DNA of 60,459 bases, taken from contig NQWY01025049.1 of assembly GCA_019425655.1 (NCBI GenBank), forward strand, positions 1-60,459, written 5' to 3'. This DNA is from Rhizophagus prolifer. Lineage: Eukaryota > Glomeromycota > Glomeromycetes > Glomerales > Glomeraceae. The notes beneath the pieces were generated by a model, which searched no databases, was not told the DNA's origin, and worked only from the letters and a program-made list of their open reading frames with translations. Shown piece after piece: positions 51,487 through 60,103 of this stretch (within the stretch, counting starts at the first letter, position 1; every line of letters begins with the position of its first letter). The translations under genes and the position numbers were made by a program.

Positions 51487-51494
51487 CAAATGTA
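51487..51494 (-). promoter_or_regulatory. -7 box TACATTTG of the his operon
   Basis: An exact TAnnTTTG match on the minus strand, 20 bp upstream of the leader peptide ATG, preceded by a very AT-rich stretch. Confidence 0.6.
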
Positions 51495-51533
51495 GAACTA
51501 ATTTTTAAATAATTATAAAATTATGTAAAAAAA

Positions 51534-52340
51534 TTAATTAAAACTATTTTTCCATTGGGTAATCATTTCTGAAAATCTCGTGTTCTCAAAAGTTTTATTT
51601 CTAATTTTTGAAACTGTGTGAATACCTTTTTCATCGGAGATTCTCAGGATTTCTTCAGCTTTTTGAGATTCGAAGGCAATGATTTCTGCTTCTTCAATTT
51701 CTGCCAGTTTATTTTTGTGAAGAAAAGTGACAAAGTTTTCCATTAATGGTGAAATATAAGCACCTTCCGTTTGTTTCGGAATTTTAATCACATTATTCTG
51801 GAGAAACAAAAGATTTCCGAAGATACTTCTTGCGATTTTTTTGTTCGGATTCAGAAGAATAACGTCATCCAAATCATTTTCTTTGGCATAAATTTCAGCA
51901 TAGATATTCTCGGCAGAATGAACACGGATGTTACTCAAAAGATTCGCATTAACATTGATTTCCTTAATGAGATCCAGTTCAATATTACCTTGGATATAAA
52001 GAATGTCTCCCGATTCTTCCACTTCAAAATAGAAAGCGGTTTCAGATTTCGGAAGCGGTTTGTCTTCCTGCTTTCTGTAAGCCATCAGTTGGATAATTCC
52101 ATTCTCAATACCCTTACTCAAAACTTCTCTCTGAAACAGTTCCTGAAAAAATTCTAATGTGTATGTCAGCGGAATATTCAGTCTCATTTTCCGCATCGAT
52201 GCCATCAGGAAAAAATAAGATTCCTCGGCCATTATGAGATTTCCGTTTCTTACAAAGAACGATACCCAAACCGAATCACCATAAAGAAAAGAACGGTTGA
52301 TAACTTGAAGATTTTCTTCAGTATAAACTAATTTTTGCAT
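51534..52340 (-). CDS. Class-IV aminotransferase/aminodeoxychorismate lyase-like protein
   Basis: The 268-residue fold-type-IV PLP protein begins INRSFLYGDSVWVSFFVRNG, the PabC/IlvE-type start. The region where the PLP lysine is expected (MAYRKQEDKP, about residue 105-115) is not a textbook match. Its overall layout is closest to flavobacterial PabC-like proteins, which make 4-aminobenzoate from aminodeoxychorismate. The ATG at 52340 is chosen over a frame extension that runs toward the START-like gene. It lies 48 bp after that gene. Confidence 0.75.
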   Translation of the reverse strand: MQKLVYTEENLQVINRSFLYGDSVWVSFFVRNGNLIMAEESYFFLMASMRKMRLNIPLTYTLEFFQELFQREVLSKGIENGIIQLMAYRKQEDKPLPKSETAFYFEVEESGDILYIQGNIELDLIKEINVNANLLSNIRVHSAENIYAEIYAKENDLDDVILLNPNKKIARSIFGNLLFLQNNVIKIPKQTEGAYISPLMENFVTFLHKNKLAEIEEAEIIAFESQKAEEILRISDEKGIHTVSKIRNKTFENTRFSEMITQWKNSFN

Positions 52341-52388
52341 TGTAGTATAAAAAAATAATGAACGATAAAATCGTTCATCCATTTATTT

Positions 52389-52775
52389 TTAAGCGGCGCC
52401 TAATTTTATCTGTAAGTTCTCTATCAGGTTTTCCCAATAGAGTTTGTTTTCTTCCTCATCGCCAGGCTCACAAAAGTCGGTGATGTTAAGCGAAAGGTCA
52501 TCCGTTATTTCATCAATGACGATAGAAAGCTCGAAGAAATATTTCGTCCCTTCATCCTCTTCCCAACGGAAACGCACAAAACTTTCCGGCTTGTAACGGA
52601 TCAGCGTCGCCTTCTCAGCAGGGCCACCGCCCCAGCTGAAATAGAAATCATCTCCACGTTCTACAACGTCGTCTGCAAACCATTCTGATAATCCTTCTGC
52701 ACTTGCCAGATACTCATACAAAATCTCCGAGAGACAATGCATATTGTATTCATACTGCACTTTCGTTTTCGCCAT
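52389..52775 (-). CDS. START-like (SRPBCC) domain protein
   Basis: The 128-residue protein has the Bet v1/START-like fold seen across Bacteroidota: VQYEYNMHCLSEILYEYLASAEGLSEWFADDV, FYFSWGGGPAEKATLIRYKP, and an amphipathic C-terminal helix KLYWENLIENLQIKLG. The function is unknown. It is co-directional with the PabC-like gene 48 bp downstream. Confidence 0.87.
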   Translation of the reverse strand: MAKTKVQYEYNMHCLSEILYEYLASAEGLSEWFADDVVERGDDFYFSWGGGPAEKATLIRYKPESFVRFRWEEDEGTKYFFELSIVIDEITDDLSLNITDFCEPGDEEENKLYWENLIENLQIKLGAA

Positions 52776-52948
52776 ATACTAATTCTAATTGTGGCGCAAT
52801 ATATAAATTAATTTCTTATTTCCAAATCAAAATGTCTATGGAAATTCAAATTTTTTATAGAAAATAAATATGATTTTTATTAGCTGATTTTGTACCGTTG
52901 ATGAACACTAATTTTTAAAATTATTTGACATCATCCAACCTAAAGATT

Positions 52949-53054
52949 TGGGCAGCTTAATCCGCCTTCCGCTCCCAATCTTTTTTGCAGATCATTTCAG
53001 ATTAAATAGAACTTGATGGTTGGCAAAAAAGGATTTCCGCTCAAGTCGGGCTGC
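52949..53054. repeat. Dispersed hairpin repeat, GGGCAGC...GGGCTGC type (copy 2)
   Basis: TTGGGCAGCTTAATCCGCC leads in, a TTTTTTGC/GCAAAAAA stem lies inside, and GGATTTCCGCTCAAGTCGGG with CTGC ends it. It shares both ends with 37891-38024. The 393-bp gap between the aminotransferase and the START-like gene is filled by this repeat and the hairpin at 53093-53150. Confidence 0.65.
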
Positions 53055-53092
53055 AGATTCGTCATAAAAACAAAGGCTTCCCTCAAAACGAA

Positions 53093-53150
53093 ATTTGTCA
53101 TTCCGTAGGAATCTCGACAGCGACGTTTAGATTCCTACGGAATGACAAAT
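53093..53150. repeat. Perfect 22-bp-stem hairpin GTCATTCCGTAGGAATCT
   Basis: The arms 53093-53114 and 53129-53150 pair perfectly over 22 bp around a 14-nt loop. It lies 19 bp past the stop codon of the class-III aminotransferase gene and could end its transcript. The sequence type (GTCATTCCGT...) is a dispersed family related to 1-69 and 26843-26907. Confidence 0.75.
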
Positions 53151-53168
53151 TGGATGTTAATTTAAAAT

Positions 53169-54347
53169 CTATTCCACTTCATTCAAAGCTTCCAGAATAA
53201 TCGCGCAACCTTTTCGGATTTCGTCTTCGGAGATTGTGAGTGGAGGAGAGATTCTCAGATATTCATTTCTGTATAGTTGCCAGAAAACAATCAGACCTTT
53301 TTCCATACATTTTGAAGCGACTTTCAAAGTATATTCCGGAGAACCGAGATTCACAGCTAACATCAGTCCTTTCCCGTTGACGTTTTTGATTTTCGGATGA
53401 ACCAATAATTCTCGGAAGAGTTTTTCCTTCTTATCTGTCTCATTCATCAGTCCGCTTTCCAAAACTTCTTTCAGAGTAGCGTGAGAAGCCGCAGCAATCA
53501 AAGGATTTCCTCCGAATGTCGTGATATGTCCCAATTTAGGAGAATGTGAAAGGCTTGTCATAATTTCTTTCGAACTCATAAAAGCGCCAACCGGAATACC
53601 GCCGCCCATTCCTTTTCCCATTACCAAAATGTCAGGAACAATGCCATAATGCTCAAATGCAAACAACTTTCCTGTTCTTCCAAATCCAGGCTGAATCTCA
53701 TCCAAAATCAACAAAGCACCAACTTCTTCGCAGCGTTTTTTGAGATTGACGAAATAATTGTCTTTCGGAGTAATAAATCCAGCCGCTCCCTGAATGGTTT
53801 CTACAATGACGCAAGCCGTTTTCTCGGTGATTTTATCAAAATCATTTTCATTATTAAACTCGATAAAATTAACCATTGGCAACAAAGGACGGAATTCTCT
53901 TTTGTGAACTTCATTCCCTGCAACAGAAAGCGCACCGTGTGTGTTCCCGTGATAGGCATCTTTGAAGGCAATGATTTCCTCTCTTCCAGTGTAACGTTTA
54001 GCTAATTTCAAACTTCCGTCAATGGCTTCTGCGCCAGAGTTCACAAGGTAAGTGACTTCCAAAGGTTCTGGTGTGGCTTCTGCCAAAAGTCTGCAAAGCT
54101 CAACAGGTTTTTCCTGAGCATATTCGCCGTAAACCATGACGTGCAAGTATTTGTCTGCTTGCTCTTTAATCGCATTCACAACTTTTGGATGAGAATGTCC
54201 AAGAGTATTGGCAGAAACGCCGGCTACAAAATCCAAATAGGCGCGTCCGTCTTTTCCATAGATGTAGCTGCCTTCCGCTTTTTCCACTTCGAAACCTGCT
54301 GCATAAGGTGTTGTTTGAGCTTGATATTTGAAGAAATTTTGTTTCAT
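53169..54347 (-). CDS. Class-III aminotransferase (ornithine/acetylornithine type)
   Basis: The 392-residue PLP enzyme has VNSGAEAIDGSLKLAKRYTGR, AYHGNTHGALSVAGN, ILDEIQPGFGRTGKLFAFEHYG, and the PLP lysine in LVMGKGMGGGIPVGAFM. The layout matches acetylornithine, ornithine and 4-aminobutyrate aminotransferases; flavobacterial members are often named aspartate aminotransferase family. The exact substrate cannot be told. It is downstream of a lipoprotein and OstA-like genes on the same strand. Confidence 0.88.
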   Translation of the reverse strand: MKQNFFKYQAQTTPYAAGFEVEKAEGSYIYGKDGRAYLDFVAGVSANTLGHSHPKVVNAIKEQADKYLHVMVYGEYAQEKPVELCRLLAEATPEPLEVTYLVNSGAEAIDGSLKLAKRYTGREEIIAFKDAYHGNTHGALSVAGNEVHKREFRPLLPMVNFIEFNNENDFDKITEKTACVIVETIQGAAGFITPKDNYFVNLKKRCEEVGALLILDEIQPGFGRTGKLFAFEHYGIVPDILVMGKGMGGGIPVGAFMSSKEIMTSLSHSPKLGHITTFGGNPLIAAASHATLKEVLESGLMNETDKKEKLFRELLVHPKIKNVNGKGLMLAVNLGSPEYTLKVASKCMEKGLIVFWQLYRNEYLRISPPLTISEDEIRKGCAIILEALNEVE

Positions 54348-54466
54348 TGGTAGGATAGATGTTAGAAATTAGATTCGTAAATCGTATTTCGGGGATTTTT
54401 GAACTTCTTGACTTTTGCAAAGTTCGGGAATTTGTAGAAAACAAGGAATTGTAATCTACAATATTA

Positions 54467-55120
54467 TTAATCTTTTATTTTTAAATCATCTTTCAAATTA
54501 TACCAACCGCTCCAACTACAATTTCCATTTATAAATTCTTTTGTTTTCTTTTTAAATGTAAGTTTATAATTTTCAACAGTTGTACAATTTCCTTCTTTTG
54601 GTCTAATCTTGCCATTATTTGTAAAGAAGAACTTATTGTTTTTATTTTCGACAATTATTGAATCAGAAATCGAATGGAAACAACCTTTTGATTCATATTT
54701 TAAAATCATCTGGTTATCTTTTAATTTTCGTAGAACTGAGTTTTCTATTTGCTTTGAAATGTCAATATAATCAGGATTGATGATTAAAGTGTCTATATCT
54801 TTTCGGTTATTTGCCTCGTAAGTTTTTATCTGCTTTCTGCCAAATAAATCATAATACTCAAACTGATAAGTACCTTTTTCGATACTATCAATTTTCAGAG
54901 GATTTTCAATAAATGGACTAAGTTCTTTTGGTAAAAATGTCTTGAGTATTTTATTATCTTTTTTGACAATAAGTTCATTAAGTTCCGGGAAATTTCCACT
55001 TGATTTTTTCTGATTTTTAATCTCAAGAATTAGTGTAGAATATTTTTTTGTACAACCAATCGACACAAATGAAAAAATAAATCCACAGAAAATAATTTTA
55101 GATATTTTTGATATTTTCAT
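54467..55120 (-). CDS. Hypothetical lipoprotein
   Basis: The 217-residue protein has a lipoprotein signal (MKISKISKIIFCGFIFSFVSIGC, lipobox SIGC) and so should be attached to a membrane. After that it is rich in K, N and I and has no family I recognise. Its codons look more AT-rich than those of the neighbours. It sits between the ostA-like gene (15 bp) and the aminotransferase, which suggests a recent insertion into an otherwise common gene order. The ATG at 55120 is preferred over a TTG two codons before it. Confidence 0.65.
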   Translation of the reverse strand: MKISKISKIIFCGFIFSFVSIGCTKKYSTLILEIKNQKKSSGNFPELNELIVKKDNKILKTFLPKELSPFIENPLKIDSIEKGTYQFEYYDLFGRKQIKTYEANNRKDIDTLIINPDYIDISKQIENSVLRKLKDNQMILKYESKGCFHSISDSIIVENKNNKFFFTNNGKIRPKEGNCTTVENYKLTFKKKTKEFINGNCSWSGWYNLKDDLKIKD

Positions 55121-55135
55121 TATCAAATAAAATTC

Positions 55136-56890
55136 TTACTTCTTAACCCGAACCGGTGTTTTTGGCTTGTTTTTTTCCTCGAGTTTTTTACGTTCAGCTT
55201 CGGCGCGTTCAAAAAGAGAATTGTCGGATTGATAAACAATTTCCGGATAGTTCGGCGTGTCTAGAAAAATATCGCCCCATTTCTGCAGCCGGTCTCTGGT
55301 ATTCCAGTTAAAATCCTTGAAGAAACGTTCATCTTTGGAGATTTTACTCATTGGATAAATATCTGAATTGGCACCGATATTACAATCGACCTGTTCCAGT
55401 TTTCGTTCTATGAAATGGGCCACAATTTCACCGCAAGTGGACAATGCGACTCCAATTCTGGTCACTTCTTTTGTTTTCTCGTTGGTGTCGTCTGCATAAG
55501 TTATGGCCTGTGCGTTGCCAACTGCTTTTGCAATGTCTATGGCGTTATCCTTGAGATAGACAATCATATTCTTGCTTTTGATTTGATTGAATTCATCTTT
55601 CAAATTCAATGAGTCGGCTTTGCTGATGGCAAAAGCGTTTCCAAGAACACGGATGGAATCGGTGATTTCTTTTTCAGGATTGCTGTAAACCCGGATTTCG
55701 TCGCCGGTGACCTGTTTTGCACCCATCCAGAGAATTGGTTTGCGCATTAGATGCATCTCGCCATCGGTCTCGTTGAAGCTCAATGAGTCTGCGCGGCCCT
55801 GCATATTGGTTTTGAAAATCCGTACTTTTCTGAAGGCTCTCAGAAAGCTTTTCTTTTTCAAAGCGTTGGCAGAATCTGGCCTTTGAAATGTCAGAAATTT
55901 CTCTGCCGACATATATACCGAATCTTTGCTAAGAATTTTGACAGCGTAAGGTTTGTCGGTAATCATAGCCGAATCTTTCTTTTCGTAGATTTCACCGTAA
56001 CCACCTTTGATGTAGCGGTTTTGTTTGGGATCATCCAAGGTCACGTTGCCGTTCCCTTTTCCAAAGCCTGTATTCCTGTTGAAGTATAATTTGTCTCCTG
56101 TCAGAATTTTGTCATTATAATGAATTCTGGAGTTTTTGTTAAGGAAAGATTCTCCTGTTTTGGAATTATAAGTTCCCTGTTCTGTATAAACATAATTTCT
56201 AGGGTTTTCTTTGTTTCTGATGGTGGTCGGCCCAAAAAAATCTGAAACTCCTGTATTTTGATTTTGCTTAATATTGTCGCTGACAATGGTATATTTATCT
56301 GTTTCGATATTGGAACGGCCAACGAAATCAATCATTTTGGTGTTGAGGTAATAGGTCGCTGTTTTGGTATACATTACACTTCCGTCGTTACTGTATATAG
56401 TTCCTCCGGTGTTGAAATAAGCCGTGTTAGGAATTTTGTCGTAATAAAGCGTTTCTGTTTTTATGGTTTGCTTCGGGTCTGTCAATACTACATTTCTTTT
56501 GGCAATGCCTCGCTGTGTGTTGCCATCGTATTCCATTTCTTCTGCGGTGATTCTACTGCCATCTGCAGTGGATAGAGTAACATTTCCAATTGCTCTTAAA
56601 AAATTATCTTTTTGATAAAAAACAACTTCATCAGCAGTTAAAACAGAACCCTGATGTTCAAATTGAGCTTTACCTGCGAATACCATATTTCCCTCATATT
56701 TTTCGGGATTGACGCCGGCAGTTTCAGAATAAACAAACTTTACTTTCTTAGAAGCATCAGTTTTAGTAGTAGGATTTTGATTATTGAAAAAAGGATCTTT
56801 TACCAGACCTGGATTTTGGGTTGGTGGTGTAACCTGTGAAAATATTCTAACAAAAATCAGAAGTAGAACAACAAAAAATGATTTCTTCAT
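55136..56890 (-). CDS. OstA-like LPS transport protein
   Basis: The 584-residue exported protein has a signal peptide (MKKSFFVVLLLIFVRIFSQ) and repeated OstA/LptA-type beta strands from about residue 50 (GNMVFAGKAQFEHQGSVLTADEVVFYQ, AIGNVTLSTADGSRITAEEM and later repeats GDKLYFNRNTGFGKGNGNV). In Bacteroidota such proteins bridge LPS transport through the periplasm. It has no LptD barrel. Its ATG overlaps the fur stop codon by one base, so it is translated with Fur. Confidence 0.85.
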   Translation of the reverse strand: MKKSFFVVLLLIFVRIFSQVTPPTQNPGLVKDPFFNNQNPTTKTDASKKVKFVYSETAGVNPEKYEGNMVFAGKAQFEHQGSVLTADEVVFYQKDNFLRAIGNVTLSTADGSRITAEEMEYDGNTQRGIAKRNVVLTDPKQTIKTETLYYDKIPNTAYFNTGGTIYSNDGSVMYTKTATYYLNTKMIDFVGRSNIETDKYTIVSDNIKQNQNTGVSDFFGPTTIRNKENPRNYVYTEQGTYNSKTGESFLNKNSRIHYNDKILTGDKLYFNRNTGFGKGNGNVTLDDPKQNRYIKGGYGEIYEKKDSAMITDKPYAVKILSKDSVYMSAEKFLTFQRPDSANALKKKSFLRAFRKVRIFKTNMQGRADSLSFNETDGEMHLMRKPILWMGAKQVTGDEIRVYSNPEKEITDSIRVLGNAFAISKADSLNLKDEFNQIKSKNMIVYLKDNAIDIAKAVGNAQAITYADDTNEKTKEVTRIGVALSTCGEIVAHFIERKLEQVDCNIGANSDIYPMSKISKDERFFKDFNWNTRDRLQKWGDIFLDTPNYPEIVYQSDNSLFERAEAERKKLEEKNKPKTPVRVKK

Positions 56891-57369
56891 TAATTTTCAG
56901 ACTTCTTGTGTCCGTAGAAGTATAAAGAGTGCGTATCAATACTTACGCCAAATGCTTTCTCAATAGAATCTTTGATCCCTTGAATTCTTGGGTCGCAGAA
57001 CTCTATGATTTCCTCGATCTCTTTATCAGAATTTTCTTTATAGATGACCAAATGGTCGTGCTGCTTGTCAAAATAAGACTTTTCGTAAGACGATGTGCTC
57101 AGTGTTTTTTCACCGAACTGATGCTTTCTGATCAATCCGGCATCCAGGAAAATTTCAATTGTATTGTAAATCGTTGCTTTGCTTACATGATACTTTTTCT
57201 GCATCATTAGCAGGTAAAGGTCATCCACGTTGAAGTGGTGCTCCATATTGTAAATCTCCTCAAGAATTGTATATCTCTCCGGCGTATTACGGAAACCTTT
57301 ATCCATAAGATACTGTCTAAGGACGTCTTTTATGGTTGCAATATTCAGATCTTTTTGTTTCGTATCCAT
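56890..57369 (-). CDS. Fur-family transcriptional repressor
   Basis: The 159-residue protein has the winged helix GFRNTPERYTILEEIY, ATIYNTIEIFLDAGLIRKH, and the metal-binding part HFNVDDLYL and KQHDHLVIYKE. The CxxC structural-zinc motif that follows HDHL in many Fur proteins is missing (replaced by IYKE); one cysteine remains in EFCDPR. It may bind iron without structural zinc. It sits 27 bp after kup and overlaps ostA by one base, an odd mix of potassium, iron and LPS genes. Confidence 0.9.
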   Translation of the reverse strand: MDTKQKDLNIATIKDVLRQYLMDKGFRNTPERYTILEEIYNMEHHFNVDDLYLLMMQKKYHVSKATIYNTIEIFLDAGLIRKHQFGEKTLSTSSYEKSYFDKQHDHLVIYKENSDKEIEEIIEFCDPRIQGIKDSIEKAFGVSIDTHSLYFYGHKKSEN

Positions 57370-57396
57370 AGTACAAAATTAAAGAAATTTTCGGGA

Positions 57397-59376
57397 TTAT
57401 TCGTAATGCTTGTTTTCGACTTTTTCGATTCTCTCGATTTTGATTTTCTGGTCTAGAAGTGGAGCAGACTCTACTACAACATTATGACTTGCAACACCAT
57501 AGGCGGTGAAATCATTACTTCCCAGCTTCTTTACAAAATTATAAATGTTAAGAATGATTTTATCCTTGATGGTGAGAAGAAAATCATTGATGTAAACATT
57601 ATCAATAATGACGAATTTCAGATCCGGCGGGATATTATGTGCTCTTAAGGAAGGGTGCGAGCTTCTTGCAGGAATTGTTCCATCTTCCATCATTTCAGCC
57701 AAAATCTGCTGAAAATAATCATTAATTCTTCGGTCTCTTTTGAATCCTAACAAGAAACTGATTTTATAAATTGTTCCGGGCAGAATTTCTTCCACATGAT
57801 ATTTGAAACTATATGGATCTTCCTGATTAACAATGTTTAAAATAAAGTAATGGTCGGCTCTTTTAGGTTGCGCTCTGATAATGGAATAGATGATTTTCGA
57901 TTCTACTTCATCATCCCGTTTTGCACGACTGAAGAATGCCAAATTGGTCGCATATTTCGGAATTGTCTCATCCAGTTTCATATCTTTTATTGTAGAGATA
58001 TATTTCTGAAGTTTTACGAACTTAATGAAAGTCGTCTTGATAATTCTCCCATTATACCAGGCATACATACAGATGCCTATGAAACCGGCCAGTAGGACGG
58101 ACATCCAGCCGCCTTCGAAAAACTTGATGATATTGGCACTGAAAAAACCACCTTCTATCACAATATAAATCAATGCGAAAAGTGCGATCCAGAGTTTGTT
58201 TGTTCTCGTTTTCAAAAACCAGAAAACCAAAAGAATAGTTGTCATCAGCATTGTCACGGTAATGGAAAGCCCATAGGCTGCTTCCATTCTTCCGGATTCT
58301 TTAAAATACATCACAACCACAAAACACAAAAGCAGAATTCCCCAATTGATTTTCGGGATATACATCTGTCCCTTGATTCCGGAAGGATATTCGATTTCCT
58401 GATTAGGCCAGAAATTGAGCGACATAGCTTCTGAAAACATTGTAAATGCACCTGTAATTACAGCCTGGCTCGCAATAATTGCAGCAGCTGTTGCGATAAC
58501 CACCCCTGGAATAATAAACCATTCCGGCATAATACCGAAAAATGGATTTTTGCCACGGAATACTTCGTGATAATTGCTTAACAACCAAGCGCCTTGTCCA
58601 AGATAATTCAGGATCAACATTGCTTTCACGAAAATCCAGCTCACTCTGATGTTTTTGATTCCGCAGTGACCAAGATCAGAATATAATGCTTCTGCTCCTG
58701 TTGTACAAAGGAAAACGGCTCCAAGAATAACAATTGCGCTAGGAGAATTATAAATTAATTTTATGGCGTAATAGGGGTTAAAAGCTTTTATAATCATTGG
58801 ATGTTCAACTAAATGAACAAGACCGAATCCGCCCAAAACCAGAAACCAAAGAACCATAACAGGTCCAAAAAATTTACCAATGAAACTGGTGCCGAATTGC
58901 TGAACGACAAAAATAATCACCAAAATAGTCAGTGTAATTGGAACAACCGGTGGTTTATGCATTACCAATTCAAGACCTTCTATGGCTGACATTACCGTCA
59001 ACGAGGGCGTGATAATACTATCTGCAACAAGAGCCGCAGCTCCGATAATTGCAATGATGTATAGCCATTTTTTCTTGAACCGTTTGACTAAAGAATAGAG
59101 GGACAAGATTCCACCCTCACCTTTGTTATCAGCCCTCAGAGCAATAATAACATATTTGATAGTGGTTTGTAAAGTCAGTGTCCAAATGATGCAGGACAAT
59201 GCACCTTCTATATATTCTTCGGAGATAATTCCGCCTGCTTTTCCAGCATTGATGATGGCTTTCATCACATAAAGAGGCGATGTTCCGATGTCTCCGAAAA
59301 CAATTCCTAACGAAACTAAAACTCCAATCCACGAAAGTTTTTTGAGGTCAAAATGACCGCTGCTATCTTGCGACAT
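57397..59376 (-). CDS. kup: KUP-family potassium uptake protein
   Basis: The 659-residue membrane protein begins LSWIGVLVSLGIVFGDIGTSPLYVMKAI, the KUP signature, and has about twelve membrane helices up to residue 450, including DSIITPSLTVMSAIEGLEL. A soluble C-terminal domain of about 190 residues follows. It takes up potassium with protons. The ATG at 59376 gives the normal start. It is first in a run with fur and ostA-like. Confidence 0.93.
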   Translation of the reverse strand: MSQDSSGHFDLKKLSWIGVLVSLGIVFGDIGTSPLYVMKAIINAGKAGGIISEEYIEGALSCIIWTLTLQTTIKYVIIALRADNKGEGGILSLYSLVKRFKKKWLYIIAIIGAAALVADSIITPSLTVMSAIEGLELVMHKPPVVPITLTILVIIFVVQQFGTSFIGKFFGPVMVLWFLVLGGFGLVHLVEHPMIIKAFNPYYAIKLIYNSPSAIVILGAVFLCTTGAEALYSDLGHCGIKNIRVSWIFVKAMLILNYLGQGAWLLSNYHEVFRGKNPFFGIMPEWFIIPGVVIATAAAIIASQAVITGAFTMFSEAMSLNFWPNQEIEYPSGIKGQMYIPKINWGILLLCFVVVMYFKESGRMEAAYGLSITVTMLMTTILLVFWFLKTRTNKLWIALFALIYIVIEGGFFSANIIKFFEGGWMSVLLAGFIGICMYAWYNGRIIKTTFIKFVKLQKYISTIKDMKLDETIPKYATNLAFFSRAKRDDEVESKIIYSIIRAQPKRADHYFILNIVNQEDPYSFKYHVEEILPGTIYKISFLLGFKRDRRINDYFQQILAEMMEDGTIPARSSHPSLRAHNIPPDLKFVIIDNVYINDFLLTIKDKIILNIYNFVKKLGSNDFTAYGVASHNVVVESAPLLDQKIKIERIEKVENKHYE

Positions 59377-59510
59377 ATTTGTGTTGTCTTGAAAATAATT
59401 CTGCAAATTTAGATTATTTTATATTCTGAGAAATTTTTTTCTGGAAAATGTAATATTGGAGAAAAAATCAACTCCGGAATTACTTTTTCTAATCGTGTCT
59501 CATATTGGAC

Positions 59511-59840
59511 TTATAAATAATTAATGAAGCTCCAGAATTTTCTTTTTTTCAAATAATCCAGATTTTGGTCATTGGCGTAAGCTTCTCTTTCGAAACTGAT
59601 GTTGCGGTATGCAAGTTGCGGGTTTCTGTATTTCAGATATTTCAGGTAATATTCGGAGAGATACCAGATGTAAAACGGAACGACTAACAATTCCAATTGC
59701 TGGCGAATATGAATGGTTTCGTGATTAATGAGAATCTTATTTTTGCTGTCTTCCTTTCTCTGAACAAAAATAAACGGAAATAAAGTTATCCCCGAAATTT
59801 TCATATTTTTGAGTAATCTTTGACAGACGATGATTATCAT
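59511..59840 (-). CDS. Small HExxH protein (DUF-type, possible peptidase)
   Basis: The 109-residue protein has ILINHETIHIRQQLELL, an HExxH motif in a membrane-edge setting, then a hydrophobic helix and FEREAYANDQNLDYLKKR, where the glutamate could be a third metal ligand. Similar short proteins occur in other flavobacteria. Function as a peptidase is not shown. The start could also be the ATG at residue 13 (59804). It is divergent from the DUF5522 gene, with only 37 bp between them. Confidence 0.72.
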   Translation of the reverse strand: MIIIVCQRLLKNMKISGITLFPFIFVQRKEDSKNKILINHETIHIRQQLELLVVPFYIWYLSEYYLKYLKYRNPQLAYRNISFEREAYANDQNLDYLKKRKFWSFINYL

Positions 59841-59877
59841 AAATCAAAGATAAAAATTTTGGTACAGTTTTTAACTT

Positions 59878-60048
59878 ATGAAACTAAATGACATCAAAGA
59901 GAATGAAGACTTTTATTATAACGAGCAGGGTTATAAGGTTTTTACGGAAAAATTCCATCTGAAGCGTGGTTATTGCTGTAAAAGCGGATGCAGACACTGC
60001 CCGTACGGTTATGATAAAAAGACGGATACTTTTAAAAAACCTAAATAA
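59878..60048 (+). CDS. DUF5522-family small cysteine-rich protein
   Basis: The 56-residue protein (start at 59878) has YNEQGYKVFTEKFHLKRGYCCKSGCRHCPYGY, a CC-x3-C-x2-C cluster that suggests a metal site. It matches DUF5522 in recall. The function is unknown. The gene is too short for the usual length cutoff but has a clean ATG and stop. Confidence 0.8.
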   Translation: MKLNDIKENEDFYYNEQGYKVFTEKFHLKRGYCCKSGCRHCPYGYDKKTDTFKKPK

Positions 60049-60103
60049 TATTAATATTATGAAATCGACGATTCACGAATTCCAAAATAAAAATATATTA
60101 ACG

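Noticed and set aside
59377-59510. c-di-AMP (ydaO) riboswitch before kup
   Set aside because: The leader is short and AT-rich without the conserved ydaO core.
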